DNA of 62,603 bases from Variovorax gracilis (GTDB lineage: Bacteria > Pseudomonadota > Gammaproteobacteria > Burkholderiales > Burkholderiaceae_C): the NCBI RefSeq assembly GCF_030317115.1, contig NZ_JASZYF010000033.1, forward strand, positions 1 to 62,603, written 5' to 3'. Positions 1 to 7,090 of this stretch are shown here, piece by piece (within the stretch, counting starts at the first letter, position 1; each line of letters starts with the position of its first letter). Made by a program: the position numbers and the translations under genes. The notes beneath the pieces were generated by a model. That model saw nothing but the letters and a program-made list of their open reading frames with translations. It was not told the DNA's origin and made no database searches.

Positions 1-438
1 GAGCACCGGGTCGACCGCCGAGTAGTTGAGAAAAAGCACCCGCCGGGCCGGATCGCGCTCGTTGTTCTTCTCGATCGCGTCGATCAGCGCGGCCGCGGTG
101 GCCGACGAGTTGCCCTGCAGCACGATGCGCGCGCCATCGTCCATCGCGGCGCGCAACGCCGAGAGCGCCTCTTCGTTCTGGCCCTTGCTGTCGTAGCGGT
201 CCAGTTGCAGGAAGCGCGCGCCGCCCGGCAGCTTGACGCCGCCGCGCGCATTGACTCTCTCGACCGCCCACAGGATGTTGCGGAACACCGCCTCGCCGGT
301 GTTGGCGAAAGGGCCGCTCATGCTCTCGACGAGCGCCAGGCGAATCGGCCCCGCGGACTGGGCAAGGCCCGGAGCGGCCAGCGCTGCGCCGATGGACGCG
401 ACAACGAATTTCAGCGCCTGGCGGCGCATCGTGTCCAT
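1..438 (-). CDS. ABC transporter substrate-binding protein, branched-chain amino acid type (N-terminal part)
   Basis: The first 146 residues are visible and the gene runs off the left edge. It opens with a signal peptide (MDTMRRQALKFVV, a hydrophobic stretch, then an Ala-rich cleavage region ending near GLAQSAG). The mature protein begins with IRLALVESMSGPFANTGEA, typical of periplasmic Leu/Ile/Val-type (type I fold) binding proteins that deliver small organic acids or amino acids to an ABC permease. ATG at 438 is preferred; an in-frame ATG at 429 is possible. Only 3 bp separate it from the stop codon of the upstream Bug receptor, so it is probably the distal end of the same leftward catabolic operon. 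The permease and ATPase genes would lie beyond the window. The ligand cannot be inferred. Confidence 0.85.
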   Translation of the reverse strand, partial: MDTMRRQALKFVVASIGAALAAPGLAQSAGPIRLALVESMSGPFANTGEAVFRNILWAVERVNARGGVKLPGGARFLQLDRYDSKGQNEEALSALRAAMDDGARIVLQGNSSATAAALIDAIEKNNERDPARRVLFLNYSAVDPVL

Positions 439-441
439 GGC

Positions 442-1428
442 TTACTCGGGCTTGAAATCGATCGACTTCAGCACGGCGCCGATGCGCTCGTAGTCCGAGC
501 GCAGCGACTTCGCCAGCTCGTCCGGCATCCGCGGCTGGCCCGCGTCGAGCCCGAACTCCCTCAGTCGTTCGCGGGTGGCGGGTTGCGCCATCACCTTCAG
601 CGCCGCGTCGCGCAGATGAGCCTGGGCGGCAGCAGGAACATCAGGCGTGACCCACAGGCCCATCCAGGCCGTCGCCTCGATCTGCGGGTAGCCCAGCTCG
701 GCGAAGGTCGGCACATCGGGCAGGTTCGGCGAGCGCTGCGGCAGGCTCACTGCGTAGGGCACGATCTTGCCGCCCTTGATGAGCGGAATGGCGTTCGGGA
801 TGCCCGCGAACATCAGCTGGACGTGCCCGCCCATCAGGTCGGCCAACGCCGGCGGCGTTCCCTTGTAGCCGACGTGCACCATGTCGATGCCGGCGGCCTT
901 GTTGAGTTGCAGTCCCATGACGTGCGACACGGTGCCGGGGCTGTAGGAGGCGTAGCTGACCTTGCCGGGATTGGCCTTCACATAGGCGATGACGTCCGCG
1001 ACGTTCTTCGCCGGCACGGAGGGATTGCCCACCATCACCAGCCCGCCGCGTGCCAACTCGGCCAGCGGCTTGACTTCCTTGCCCATGTCGAAACGCAGCT
1101 TCACGATATGAGGGATCTCGCTGACCATCGCGTCGAGCGAGACGATCATCGTGTTGCCGTCGTGCGGCGACTGCATCAGGTCGTTGACCGCCACCGCACC
1201 GCCGGCGCCGGGCTTCGTCTCGACGATGACGGGCTTGCCCATCTCCTTCTGCAAGCCTTCGGCCAGGAGCCGCGAGACGACCTCCAGCGAGCCCCCCGGC
1301 GGCCCCGCCACGATGATGCGCGCCGCCTTGTCGGAAGGGGCTTGCGGAAAAGCCGAAGGGGCGGCCAGCAACGCGAGCGCGGCGGCCAGGGCGGCGCCCA
1401 GGCGGCGGCGGTGAAGGATGGAAGGCAT
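442..1428 (-). CDS. Bug/TctC-family periplasmic solute receptor
   Basis: A 328-aa secreted protein with an Arg-rich n-region, a long Ala/Leu hydrophobic core and a cleavage region near PSAFPQAPS. The family fold is shown by the VAGPPGGSLEVVSRLLAEG segment, the KPGAGGAV motif, a YAPGT-like segment (SYSPGTVSH), HVGYKGTPPALADLMGG and the LPDVPTFAELGYP motif. Bug proteins capture carboxylates in the periplasm, classically for tripartite tricarboxylate transport; no TctA/TctB membrane genes are present here. An AGGAGACAC ribosome binding site precedes the ATG. It follows the carbonic anhydrase gene by 19 bp and is followed 3 bp later by an ABC-type binding protein, so two different receptors sit in one operon. 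Ligand unknown. Confidence 0.93.
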   Translation of the reverse strand: MPSILHRRRLGAALAAALALLAAPSAFPQAPSDKAARIIVAGPPGGSLEVVSRLLAEGLQKEMGKPVIVETKPGAGGAVAVNDLMQSPHDGNTMIVSLDAMVSEIPHIVKLRFDMGKEVKPLAELARGGLVMVGNPSVPAKNVADVIAYVKANPGKVSYASYSPGTVSHVMGLQLNKAAGIDMVHVGYKGTPPALADLMGGHVQLMFAGIPNAIPLIKGGKIVPYAVSLPQRSPNLPDVPTFAELGYPQIEATAWMGLWVTPDVPAAAQAHLRDAALKVMAQPATRERLREFGLDAGQPRMPDELAKSLRSDYERIGAVLKSIDFKPE

Positions 1429-1447
1429 GTGTGTCTCCTGTGGAAGT

Positions 1448-2143
1448 TCAATCGTTGGGGGAATGTTGGGGAGCCGATCCGGGATCGGGCAGCGCGTCGA
1501 AGAACTCGACCCGGCCTGTTTCCAGCGAATACTCGGCGCCGACGACGTGAAGCTGGCCCGCGCCGATGAGGCGCTCGAGAATCTTCGAACCGTGGCGCAA
1601 TTGCTCGACCGACTGGCGGACGTTCGCCTGGACGCTTTTCCGGATCAGCGTCTCCCGGTCGTGGCCCAGTTTTGGAGCCAGAAGGTCGGCCACTGCGGGC
1701 CGGATTCGATCGGCAATGAATCGCAGGTGCGGCGAGCGGGCCTCGGTCGGCCGGCGCAACTGCTCCAGCGTCCCGAGAATCGCGCCGCAGTGCGTGTGCC
1801 CCATCACCACGACCAGCGGCGTCCCGAATTCCGCCGCGGCGAACTCGATGCTGCCCAGTTGCGAAGGAGCGGCGATGTTGCCGGCGACGCGGATGACGAA
1901 CAGGTCGCCGAGGTCCTGGTCGAACACGATCTCGACGGGCACGCGCGAATCGGAGCAGCCGAGGATGATTGCGAAGGGCTTCTGCTCGAAGTTGGTCTTG
2001 GCGCGCCGCATGCGGTGCAGGAAGCGCTCGCCGGTGTGAACCTCGGAGGCAAAACGCTCGTTTCCTTCGCGCAGGCGCTGCAGTGCTTCATGGGCGGTGG
2101 TCATGGGCGTTGCCTGCCTTTCCGGTTTGACGAAATCTTGCAT
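1448..2143 (-). CDS. Beta-class carbonic anhydrase
   Basis: A 231-aa cytoplasmic enzyme interconverting CO2 and bicarbonate. Zinc ligands and the active-site dyad are visible: C63 with D65 and R67 in CSDSRV, then H116 and C119 in GHTHCGAI, matching the C-x-D, H-x-x-C pattern of beta carbonic anhydrases. The ATG at 2143 has a GAGG seven bases upstream; an internal ATG at 2104 would also leave every catalytic residue intact. The gene starts 8 bp after the stop of the YeiH-like gene. The same leftward gene run begins with a biotinyl carrier and an acyl-CoA carboxylase beta subunit, which consume bicarbonate. Local bicarbonate supply is therefore a reasonable inference. Confidence 0.93.
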   Translation of the reverse strand: MQDFVKPERQATPMTTAHEALQRLREGNERFASEVHTGERFLHRMRRAKTNFEQKPFAIILGCSDSRVPVEIVFDQDLGDLFVIRVAGNIAAPSQLGSIEFAAAEFGTPLVVVMGHTHCGAILGTLEQLRRPTEARSPHLRFIADRIRPAVADLLAPKLGHDRETLIRKSVQANVRQSVEQLRHGSKILERLIGAGQLHVVGAEYSLETGRVEFFDALPDPGSAPQHSPND

Positions 2144-2151
2144 GCGGGGCC

Positions 2152-3180
2152 TCAGCGTGTGAAGAAGATGAATGCGGTCACGAGGACCGCGAGGAATATC
2201 GTTTCGCTCACCATCAGCACGATGGGCTTCAGGCCCACGGTGGCGAAATCCTTCAGGTGCGATTTCATGCCGATCGCGGCCATCGAGATCACCAGCAGCC
2301 AGGTGGAGAGCGTCTGCAGCGCTTGCTGCAGTGCGGCAGGAATGAGGCCGGCGCTGTTGGCGGCAACGAGCAGCGCGAAAGCCACCACGAACCACGGCAG
2401 CAAGGGCGGCTTCGGCCCGCCGGCCGGGCTGGCGACATGGGCCTTGCGGTACGACAGCGTGATGACCAGGATCACCGGCAGCAGCATCGCGACCCTCAGC
2501 AGCTTGACGATGGTCGCGACGTCGCCGGTCTCTTTCGACATGCCGTAGCCTGCGCCGACCACCTGCGCCACGTCGTGGATCGTGCCGCCCAGGAATACGC
2601 CGGCATGCTGCCCGCCGAAGCCGAGCGCGGCGACCAGCATCGGGTAGAGCACCATCGCGGCCGTAGAGAGCGTGCTGACGCCGATGACCGTGAAGATGGT
2701 GGCGCGCTCCTTCACGTTGTCGTCTGCCTGCGCCGGCATCACGGCGGCGATCGCCATCGCCGCCGATGCCCCGCAGATGCCCACGGCCCCGCCCGTCAGC
2801 ACGCCGAAGCGGTTGCGGTAGCCGAGCATCCTTGCGAGGACCATGCCGAAGCCGATCGTCAGCGCCACCGACAGCACGACCATGGCGATCGGCATGGCGC
2901 CCAGCGCCGTGATCTGCGCCAGCGTGATGCGCACGCCCAGCAACGCGACACCGATGCGCAGCAGCGTGCTCGCGGAAAAACGGATGCCCGGGACGCAGCG
3001 GCCTTCGGTCGAGAGGAAGTTCAGCGCCATGCCGAGCAGCAAGGCAAAGAGCATGGCCGAAACGCGATAGTGATCGGCCAGCGAGATCGCGGCGACGGCC
3101 ACCACCACCGACATCAGGATGCCGTGGAAATTGGTGCGCGCGGGCTGTCGCCAGCCGGTGAGCGTGAGGGAGAGGTTCAT
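2152..3180 (-). CDS. YeiH/UPF0324-family membrane protein (putative sulfate exporter family)
   Basis: A 342-aa polytopic inner-membrane protein with roughly ten hydrophobic segments. Family hallmarks are the GAVGICGASAAMAIAAVMPA stretch and the GGTIHDVAQVVGAGYGM segment, characteristic of the UPF0324 (YeiH) family. These proteins are annotated as putative sulfate exporters, but transport function is thinly supported in the family. The upstream frame stays open, but the ATG at 3180 gives a natural N-terminus (MNLSLTLTGWRQ) and has an AGAGG-like run nearby. It lies 37 bp after the MFS gene and 8 bp before the carbonic anhydrase gene, within the same operon. A role in exporting a sulfur oxyanion, or another small anion, from the catabolised compound is possible but unproven. 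Confidence 0.85.
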   Translation of the reverse strand: MNLSLTLTGWRQPARTNFHGILMSVVVAVAAISLADHYRVSAMLFALLLGMALNFLSTEGRCVPGIRFSASTLLRIGVALLGVRITLAQITALGAMPIAMVVLSVALTIGFGMVLARMLGYRNRFGVLTGGAVGICGASAAMAIAAVMPAQADDNVKERATIFTVIGVSTLSTAAMVLYPMLVAALGFGGQHAGVFLGGTIHDVAQVVGAGYGMSKETGDVATIVKLLRVAMLLPVILVITLSYRKAHVASPAGGPKPPLLPWFVVAFALLVAANSAGLIPAALQQALQTLSTWLLVISMAAIGMKSHLKDFATVGLKPIVLMVSETIFLAVLVTAFIFFTR

Positions 3181-3217
3181 GGGATGGGACTCGCGATCGA
3201 GGACGGCGAAACGGCGC

Positions 3218-4528
3218 TCAAGCCGCTTCCTGCGCAGCCCTGGCGCGCTGGCGCGCCACGTCCGACTCGTAGCTGCGCGAAACCAGCACGAAGAAGACCG
3301 CGGCCGCGAGCGCGAGCAACGGCGCCAGCGACAGTGCGCGCTGGAGGCCCAGCACGTCGGACAGCACGCCAACGATCAGCGGCCCGGGCGCCAGTCCGAT
3401 CAGGTTGTTGGCCAGCGCCATCGTCGCCGTCACCGTCGCCCGCACGCCAGGGTGCGTGACATCGCAGGCAATGGCCGCGGAACAACCGCCCTGCGCCGCG
3501 GCGAACAAGGCGCCGAGGAAGATCAGGCCCAGCCCCAGCGGACCGGGCGGCAGCGAAAAGGCGACGATCAGGATCAGTGCCGTCAGCGCCGAATAGGCGG
3601 CCGGCACCAGCGCACGGCGACGGGGATGCCGGGCGCTCAGCCGGTCGGCCAGTCCGCCGCCGAAGATCATCCCCACGCCCGACGCGAGTACCGCGACGCC
3701 GGCCATGAGCGCGGCCTTCTTCACATCCATGCCGTGGAAGCGGACGAAATAGGTCGGCAGCCACGCAATGAGCATCCCGGGCATCGCCATCTGCAGCCCG
3801 CTCGCGAGGAAGGCGAAATTGCCCGAGCGCGATGCGAACACCTCGCGCACGATCCGGCCCAGGCCCGTCCCCTTCAACGTGGCGCCGGCCTCCTGGGGCA
3901 AGGCGGCGTTCTTGTAGTCGCGCACGACGAAGGGGTAGATCAGCGCCAGCACCAGCCCGGGCGCGCCCACGGCGAAGAAGGCCATGCGCCAGCCGGACTG
4001 CGCCGCGATGGCGCCCCCGAGGACGACGCCGAGCACCGAGCCGAACAGGCTCGCCGAGAGGAAAGCACCCAGCACGGCAGCCCGCTGCTTCGCCGGAAAC
4101 ACATGCGCGAGCAGCGCGGCCCCAGCGGCGCCGTAGGCGGCTTCGCCGAGCCCCACGAAGGCGCGGGCCGTCAGTAGCTGCGCGTGGCTCTGCGCAAGGC
4201 CGCAGGCGATGGTCGCGAGGCACCACACGACGGCCATGAGCGTGATGCTCCTGACCCGCCCCCACCGATCGGCGATCAGCGAGATCGGCACCGTCAGCAC
4301 ACCCACAGTGAGCGAGACCACGCTCACGAGCATGCCAAGCTGGGCGTCCGACAGGCCCCACTCGGCCTTGAGGGCTGGCATGACGGCGCCGATGACCTGG
4401 CGCGACAGGTAGTCGGACAGCATCAGCCCGAAGGTGAGCGCGAAGACGGCCCACATGTAGACGCGCGAAAGGCGCCGGGGTTCGTTGGGGACGACGTGGG
4501 TGTCGGCGGCCGACAGTGCGGGATTCAT
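3218..4528 (-). CDS. Major facilitator superfamily transporter
   Basis: A 436-aa, 12-segment MFS carrier. The loop between helices 2 and 3 carries DRWGRVRS, matching the MFS signature G-x-x-x-D-R-x-G-R-R region, and helix 4 has RAFVGLGEAAYGAAG. The N-terminus (MNPALSAADTHVVPNEPRRLSRVYMW) leads straight into the first helix. The open frame extends far upstream because it overlaps the carboxylase gene, so the ATG at 4528 was chosen; it has an AGAGACAAACCC leader almost identical to the one before the divergent gene at 6582. It lies 32 bp after the carboxylase gene. Placement suggests uptake of the organic acid degraded by this locus; anion/proton symport is likely for this subgroup, but the substrate is unknown. 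Confidence 0.9.
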   Translation of the reverse strand: MNPALSAADTHVVPNEPRRLSRVYMWAVFALTFGLMLSDYLSRQVIGAVMPALKAEWGLSDAQLGMLVSVVSLTVGVLTVPISLIADRWGRVRSITLMAVVWCLATIACGLAQSHAQLLTARAFVGLGEAAYGAAGAALLAHVFPAKQRAAVLGAFLSASLFGSVLGVVLGGAIAAQSGWRMAFFAVGAPGLVLALIYPFVVRDYKNAALPQEAGATLKGTGLGRIVREVFASRSGNFAFLASGLQMAMPGMLIAWLPTYFVRFHGMDVKKAALMAGVAVLASGVGMIFGGGLADRLSARHPRRRALVPAAYSALTALILIVAFSLPPGPLGLGLIFLGALFAAAQGGCSAAIACDVTHPGVRATVTATMALANNLIGLAPGPLIVGVLSDVLGLQRALSLAPLLALAAAVFFVLVSRSYESDVARQRARAAQEAA

Positions 4529-4560
4529 CGGGTTTGTCTCTTGGTTGTCCGGGTTCTGGC

Positions 4561-6153
4561 TCAGAGATAGGTCGGCCACGAGCGCATCTCGTGCTCGCCG
4601 ATGCCGCCATTGCGGTCGCGCCGGTGCGTGGCCAGCCCGTCCACGAGCCATGCGCGGGTCTGCTGCGGCGCGATGACCGACTGCACGCCGAAGGCGCCGG
4701 CCAGCGCGTAGGCCGAGGTGTCGCGTGCCAGTTCGGCCTTCAGTTGATCGAAACGCGCGGGGTCGTCCTCGCGCTTGATGCCGTAGAGGACGCTGACGCC
4801 GATCTGCGGATCCATGAAGCTGGCGTCGGCGCTGGTCCAGGCGGCCACCGCGTCGCTGTTGCGGCCGCCGCCCATGTTGATGTAGGCCTGGCCGTAGCTC
4901 TTGCGCAGGATCACCGACAGCTTGGGCACATTGCAGAGCTGCACGGCATGGATCATGTTCATGATGTGCGCCGGCGCCGCCTTGCGCTCGCCCTCGATGC
5001 CGACGAGGAAGCCCGGCGTATCGACCAGGAAGACGATCGGAATGTTGAAGGAATCGCACATCACCAGGAACGCCGTGACCTTCCGGCAGGCTTCCGGGTC
5101 CATCGCGCCGCCCTTGAACATCGGGTTCGAGGCCACGATGCCCACGCTCTCGCCGTCGAGCCGTGCCAGCCCGGTGACGGCGGCGCGGCCGAAGCGGTCC
5201 TTCAGGTTGAAGAAACTGCCTTCGTCGACGATGCCGGCAATCACCTTGCGCATGTCGTAGGTCTTGCTGCGCGCGGAGGGCACGAACTCGACCAGCCTGT
5301 CGGCATCGGGCGCGACCGCCTCGGCGGCAGGCCGCCTGGGTGGACGGGCACCCGCGTGCGACGGCAGGTAGCCGAGGAAGCGGCGGATCTCGGCCAAGGC
5401 TTCCGCGTCGCTGCCGACGACCCTGTCCACCAGGCCCGTCTGCTCGGCGTGCAGCTTCCATCCTCCGAGTTCTTCGGGGTCCACGGTTTCGCCGATCGCG
5501 AGCGAGGTGACTCTTGCGCTCGACACCGCGAGGAACGCGCCCTTGCGCATCACCACGAAATCGGACAGGCAGGTGTACCAGGTCGATGAGCCCAGGCAGG
5601 GGCCGAGCACGGCGCTGACCCAGGGGGTTTCGCGGCGGCGGCAGTACTGCTGCGGGTCTTGGCCGGCTGCCGCCATCGCCTCGGCACCCAGGCTGTCGGG
5701 CACCCGGGAACCGCTGGATTCGCCGAGGAAGATCAGCGGCATGCCGCTGCGATTGGCCGTGTCCTTGAGGCGGGAGATCTTGCGCATGTTCACGGCCGAC
5801 GACGACGCGCCCTTGACCGTCATGTCATTCGACACGACCGCCACGCGCCGCCCCTCGATGCGGCCGGTGCCGGTGACCTTGGCATCGGCCGGCGAGCTTT
5901 CGCGGTCGGCAGGCAGCACCGAAACGGCCAGCATGCCGGTTTCGCTGAAAGAGCCGGCGTCCAGCAGTTGATCGATGCGCTCGCGTGCGTTGAGGTGGCC
6001 GCTGGCCCGACGCTGCGCGAGCTTGTCCGCGCCGCCCATGGCGAGCGCGGTGCGGATCCGGCTGTCGAGTTCGGCCCGCTGTTCTTCGTGGCTGGAAACG
6101 CCGAAAGCGGCGGCATTGACGGCCGCGTCGGCTGGTGCGAATGTGAGGCTCAT
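4561..6153 (-). CDS. Acyl-CoA carboxylase, carboxyltransferase (beta) subunit
   Basis: A 530-aa carboxyltransferase of the propionyl/methylcrotonyl/geranyl-CoA carboxylase type. The N-terminal half has LNARERIDQLLDAGSFSETG, GASSSAVNMRKISR and GESSGSRVPDSLG. The C-terminal half has FVPSARSKTYDMRKVIAGIVD, IPIVFLVDTPGFLVG and SYGQAYINMGGG. These form the two crotonase-fold lobes that bind the acyl-CoA acceptor and carboxybiotin. Length is normal for the family. ATG at 6153 has a GGGAG eight bases upstream. It is 40 bp downstream of a separate biotinyl-carrier gene; a biotin carboxylase subunit, needed to charge the biotin, is not in the window. The acceptor CoA ester is unknown. It may act on a product of the divergent CoA ligase. 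Confidence 0.93.
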   Translation of the reverse strand: MSLTFAPADAAVNAAAFGVSSHEEQRAELDSRIRTALAMGGADKLAQRRASGHLNARERIDQLLDAGSFSETGMLAVSVLPADRESSPADAKVTGTGRIEGRRVAVVSNDMTVKGASSSAVNMRKISRLKDTANRSGMPLIFLGESSGSRVPDSLGAEAMAAAGQDPQQYCRRRETPWVSAVLGPCLGSSTWYTCLSDFVVMRKGAFLAVSSARVTSLAIGETVDPEELGGWKLHAEQTGLVDRVVGSDAEALAEIRRFLGYLPSHAGARPPRRPAAEAVAPDADRLVEFVPSARSKTYDMRKVIAGIVDEGSFFNLKDRFGRAAVTGLARLDGESVGIVASNPMFKGGAMDPEACRKVTAFLVMCDSFNIPIVFLVDTPGFLVGIEGERKAAPAHIMNMIHAVQLCNVPKLSVILRKSYGQAYINMGGGRNSDAVAAWTSADASFMDPQIGVSVLYGIKREDDPARFDQLKAELARDTSAYALAGAFGVQSVIAPQQTRAWLVDGLATHRRDRNGGIGEHEMRSWPTYL

Positions 6154-6193
6154 GCGGATGCTCCCTTGGCTGCGCGCTGGTTCTTCATGGCGC

Positions 6194-6421
6194 TCATTCC
6201 TCTTCGAAGAGCGCGATTTCCTGGCCTTCGCGCACGGGCGCGCCCTCGGCGATGAGGATTTCGATCACGCGGCCGGCCTCGGGGGCCACCACTGGGATTT
6301 CCATCTTCATGGATTCGAGAACCATCAGGGTGTCGTCGGCCTGGAGGACGTCGCCTGGCTTCACCAGGATCTTCCAGACGGTGCCGGTGATGTCGGAGCG
6401 GATCTTTGTCGCAGTGGTCAT
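6194..6421 (-). CDS. Stand-alone biotin carboxyl carrier (biotinyl domain) protein
   Basis: A 75-aa single-domain protein consisting of one biotin/lipoyl attachment fold. The biotinylation motif ESMKME is centred on K39, followed by IPVVAPEAGRV, and the protein ends in an acidic tail. The ATG at 6421 (MTTATKIRS) gives a complete domain; longer in-frame starts add an unrelated Arg/His-rich extension that crosses the promoter region. It is the first gene of the leftward operon and precedes the carboxylase beta subunit by 40 bp, so it is presumably the carrier for that enzyme. In multi-subunit acyl-CoA carboxylases this domain is usually fused to biotin carboxylase; here it is free and the carboxylase is missing locally. 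Confidence 0.93.
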   Translation of the reverse strand: MTTATKIRSDITGTVWKILVKPGDVLQADDTLMVLESMKMEIPVVAPEAGRVIEILIAEGAPVREGQEIALFEEE

Positions 6422-6464
6422 GTTCGAGTGCCTCGTGGTGTGGCGGCGGAGTGCCGATGGCCGA

Positions 6465-6493
6465 ACTTTACTCGACATTCAGATTGTTGACAA
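6465..6493 (-). promoter_or_regulatory. Predicted leftward sigma70 promoter for the carboxylase operon
   Basis: Read on the minus strand, TTGTCA (6493-6488) is followed after exactly 17 bp by TAAAGT (6470-6465). It lies 44 bp upstream of the biotinyl-carrier start codon. Its -35 box falls inside the TTGTTGACAA palindrome shared with the divergent promoter. The hexamer match is moderate and the assignment rests on spacing and position. Confidence 0.5.
6484..6493. promoter_or_regulatory. Predicted GntR (FadR-type) operator
   Basis: TTGTTGACAA is a TTGT-nn-ACAA palindrome, the form often seen for FadR-subfamily GntR regulators. It overlaps the -35 boxes of both divergent promoters. The same 10-mer, on the opposite strand, lies at 10639-10648 upstream of the FadR-type gntR gene that ends this locus. 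Two copies, each at a promoter of the same gene group, support an operator role. Confidence 0.6.
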
Positions 6494-6516
6494 GATGAAT
6501 GTGCCCATGATCTAAT
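6487..6516 (+). promoter_or_regulatory. Predicted rightward sigma70 promoter for the DUF35/ligase/thiolase operon
   Basis: A perfect TTGACA -35 box (6487-6492) is followed by an 18-bp spacer and TCTAAT (6511-6516), five of six matches to the -10 consensus. It lies 65 bp upstream of the preferred start of the DUF35 gene. The -35 overlaps the TTGTTGACAA operator, so repressor binding would compete with RNA polymerase. Confidence 0.7.
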
Positions 6517-6581
6517 CGAAACATTGCAGCAGCGTGCTGCGCCCACGAGGCGGCACACCCGTCCGAACAGAGACAAACCCC

Positions 6582-7076
6582 ATGGCCCCGACCGCAAGCG
6601 AAACAGAGAAAAAGCCGATGAACCCGACTCCGGCGCGCCCCGTGCCGATTCCCACCGCCGAGACCGCGCACTACTGGGGCGCGGCGCTGGAAGGCACGCT
6701 CAAGCTCCAGTACTGCCCTGCCTGCGCGCGCCACCAGTTCTATCCGCGCCGCTTCTGCACGGAATGCCTGTCGGAAGAAATCGAATGGGTGCCGGCCAGC
6801 GGCTCGGGCCACATCTACACCTACACCGTGTGCCACGTCGCCGGCCACCCCGCGTTCGAGACGCGCATCCCCTACGCGATCGGGATGGTCGAACTCGACG
6901 AGGGCGTGCGCATGCTGGCGGGCATCGTCGCCTCGGACCTGGACCACCTCGCCGTCGGCGCGCCGGTACAGGTCTGCTTCGAGCGCATCAGCAGCGAGAT
7001 CGCCCTGCCGATGTTCCGCCTCACGGGCGGCGACCTGGCCGCCGCCGAAGGCACCGGCCGCCCGGACCATTTTTGA
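6582..7076 (+). CDS. DUF35 zinc-ribbon/OB-fold CoA-binding protein
   Basis: A 164-aa protein with an N-terminal helical segment (PTAETAHYWGAALEG), a rubredoxin-like zinc ribbon with C45, C48, C59 and C62 (CPAC and CTEC knuckles), then an OB-fold beta domain (IYTYTVCHV to FRLTGG). DUF35 proteins bind acyl-CoA and act as obligate partners of thiolase-fold enzymes, for example in benzylsuccinate and steroid side-chain degradation. ATG at 6582 is preceded by AGAGACAAACCCC, matching the leader of the MFS gene; ATG at 6618 is an alternative that keeps the whole domain. It is the first gene of an operon with a CoA ligase and a thiolase-like gene, so a complex with the latter is expected. Confidence 0.88.
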   Translation: MAPTASETEKKPMNPTPARPVPIPTAETAHYWGAALEGTLKLQYCPACARHQFYPRRFCTECLSEEIEWVPASGSGHIYTYTVCHVAGHPAFETRIPYAIGMVELDEGVRMLAGIVASDLDHLAVGAPVQVCFERISSEIALPMFRLTGGDLAAAEGTGRPDHF

Positions 7077-7090
7077 ATACTGGAGACAAC

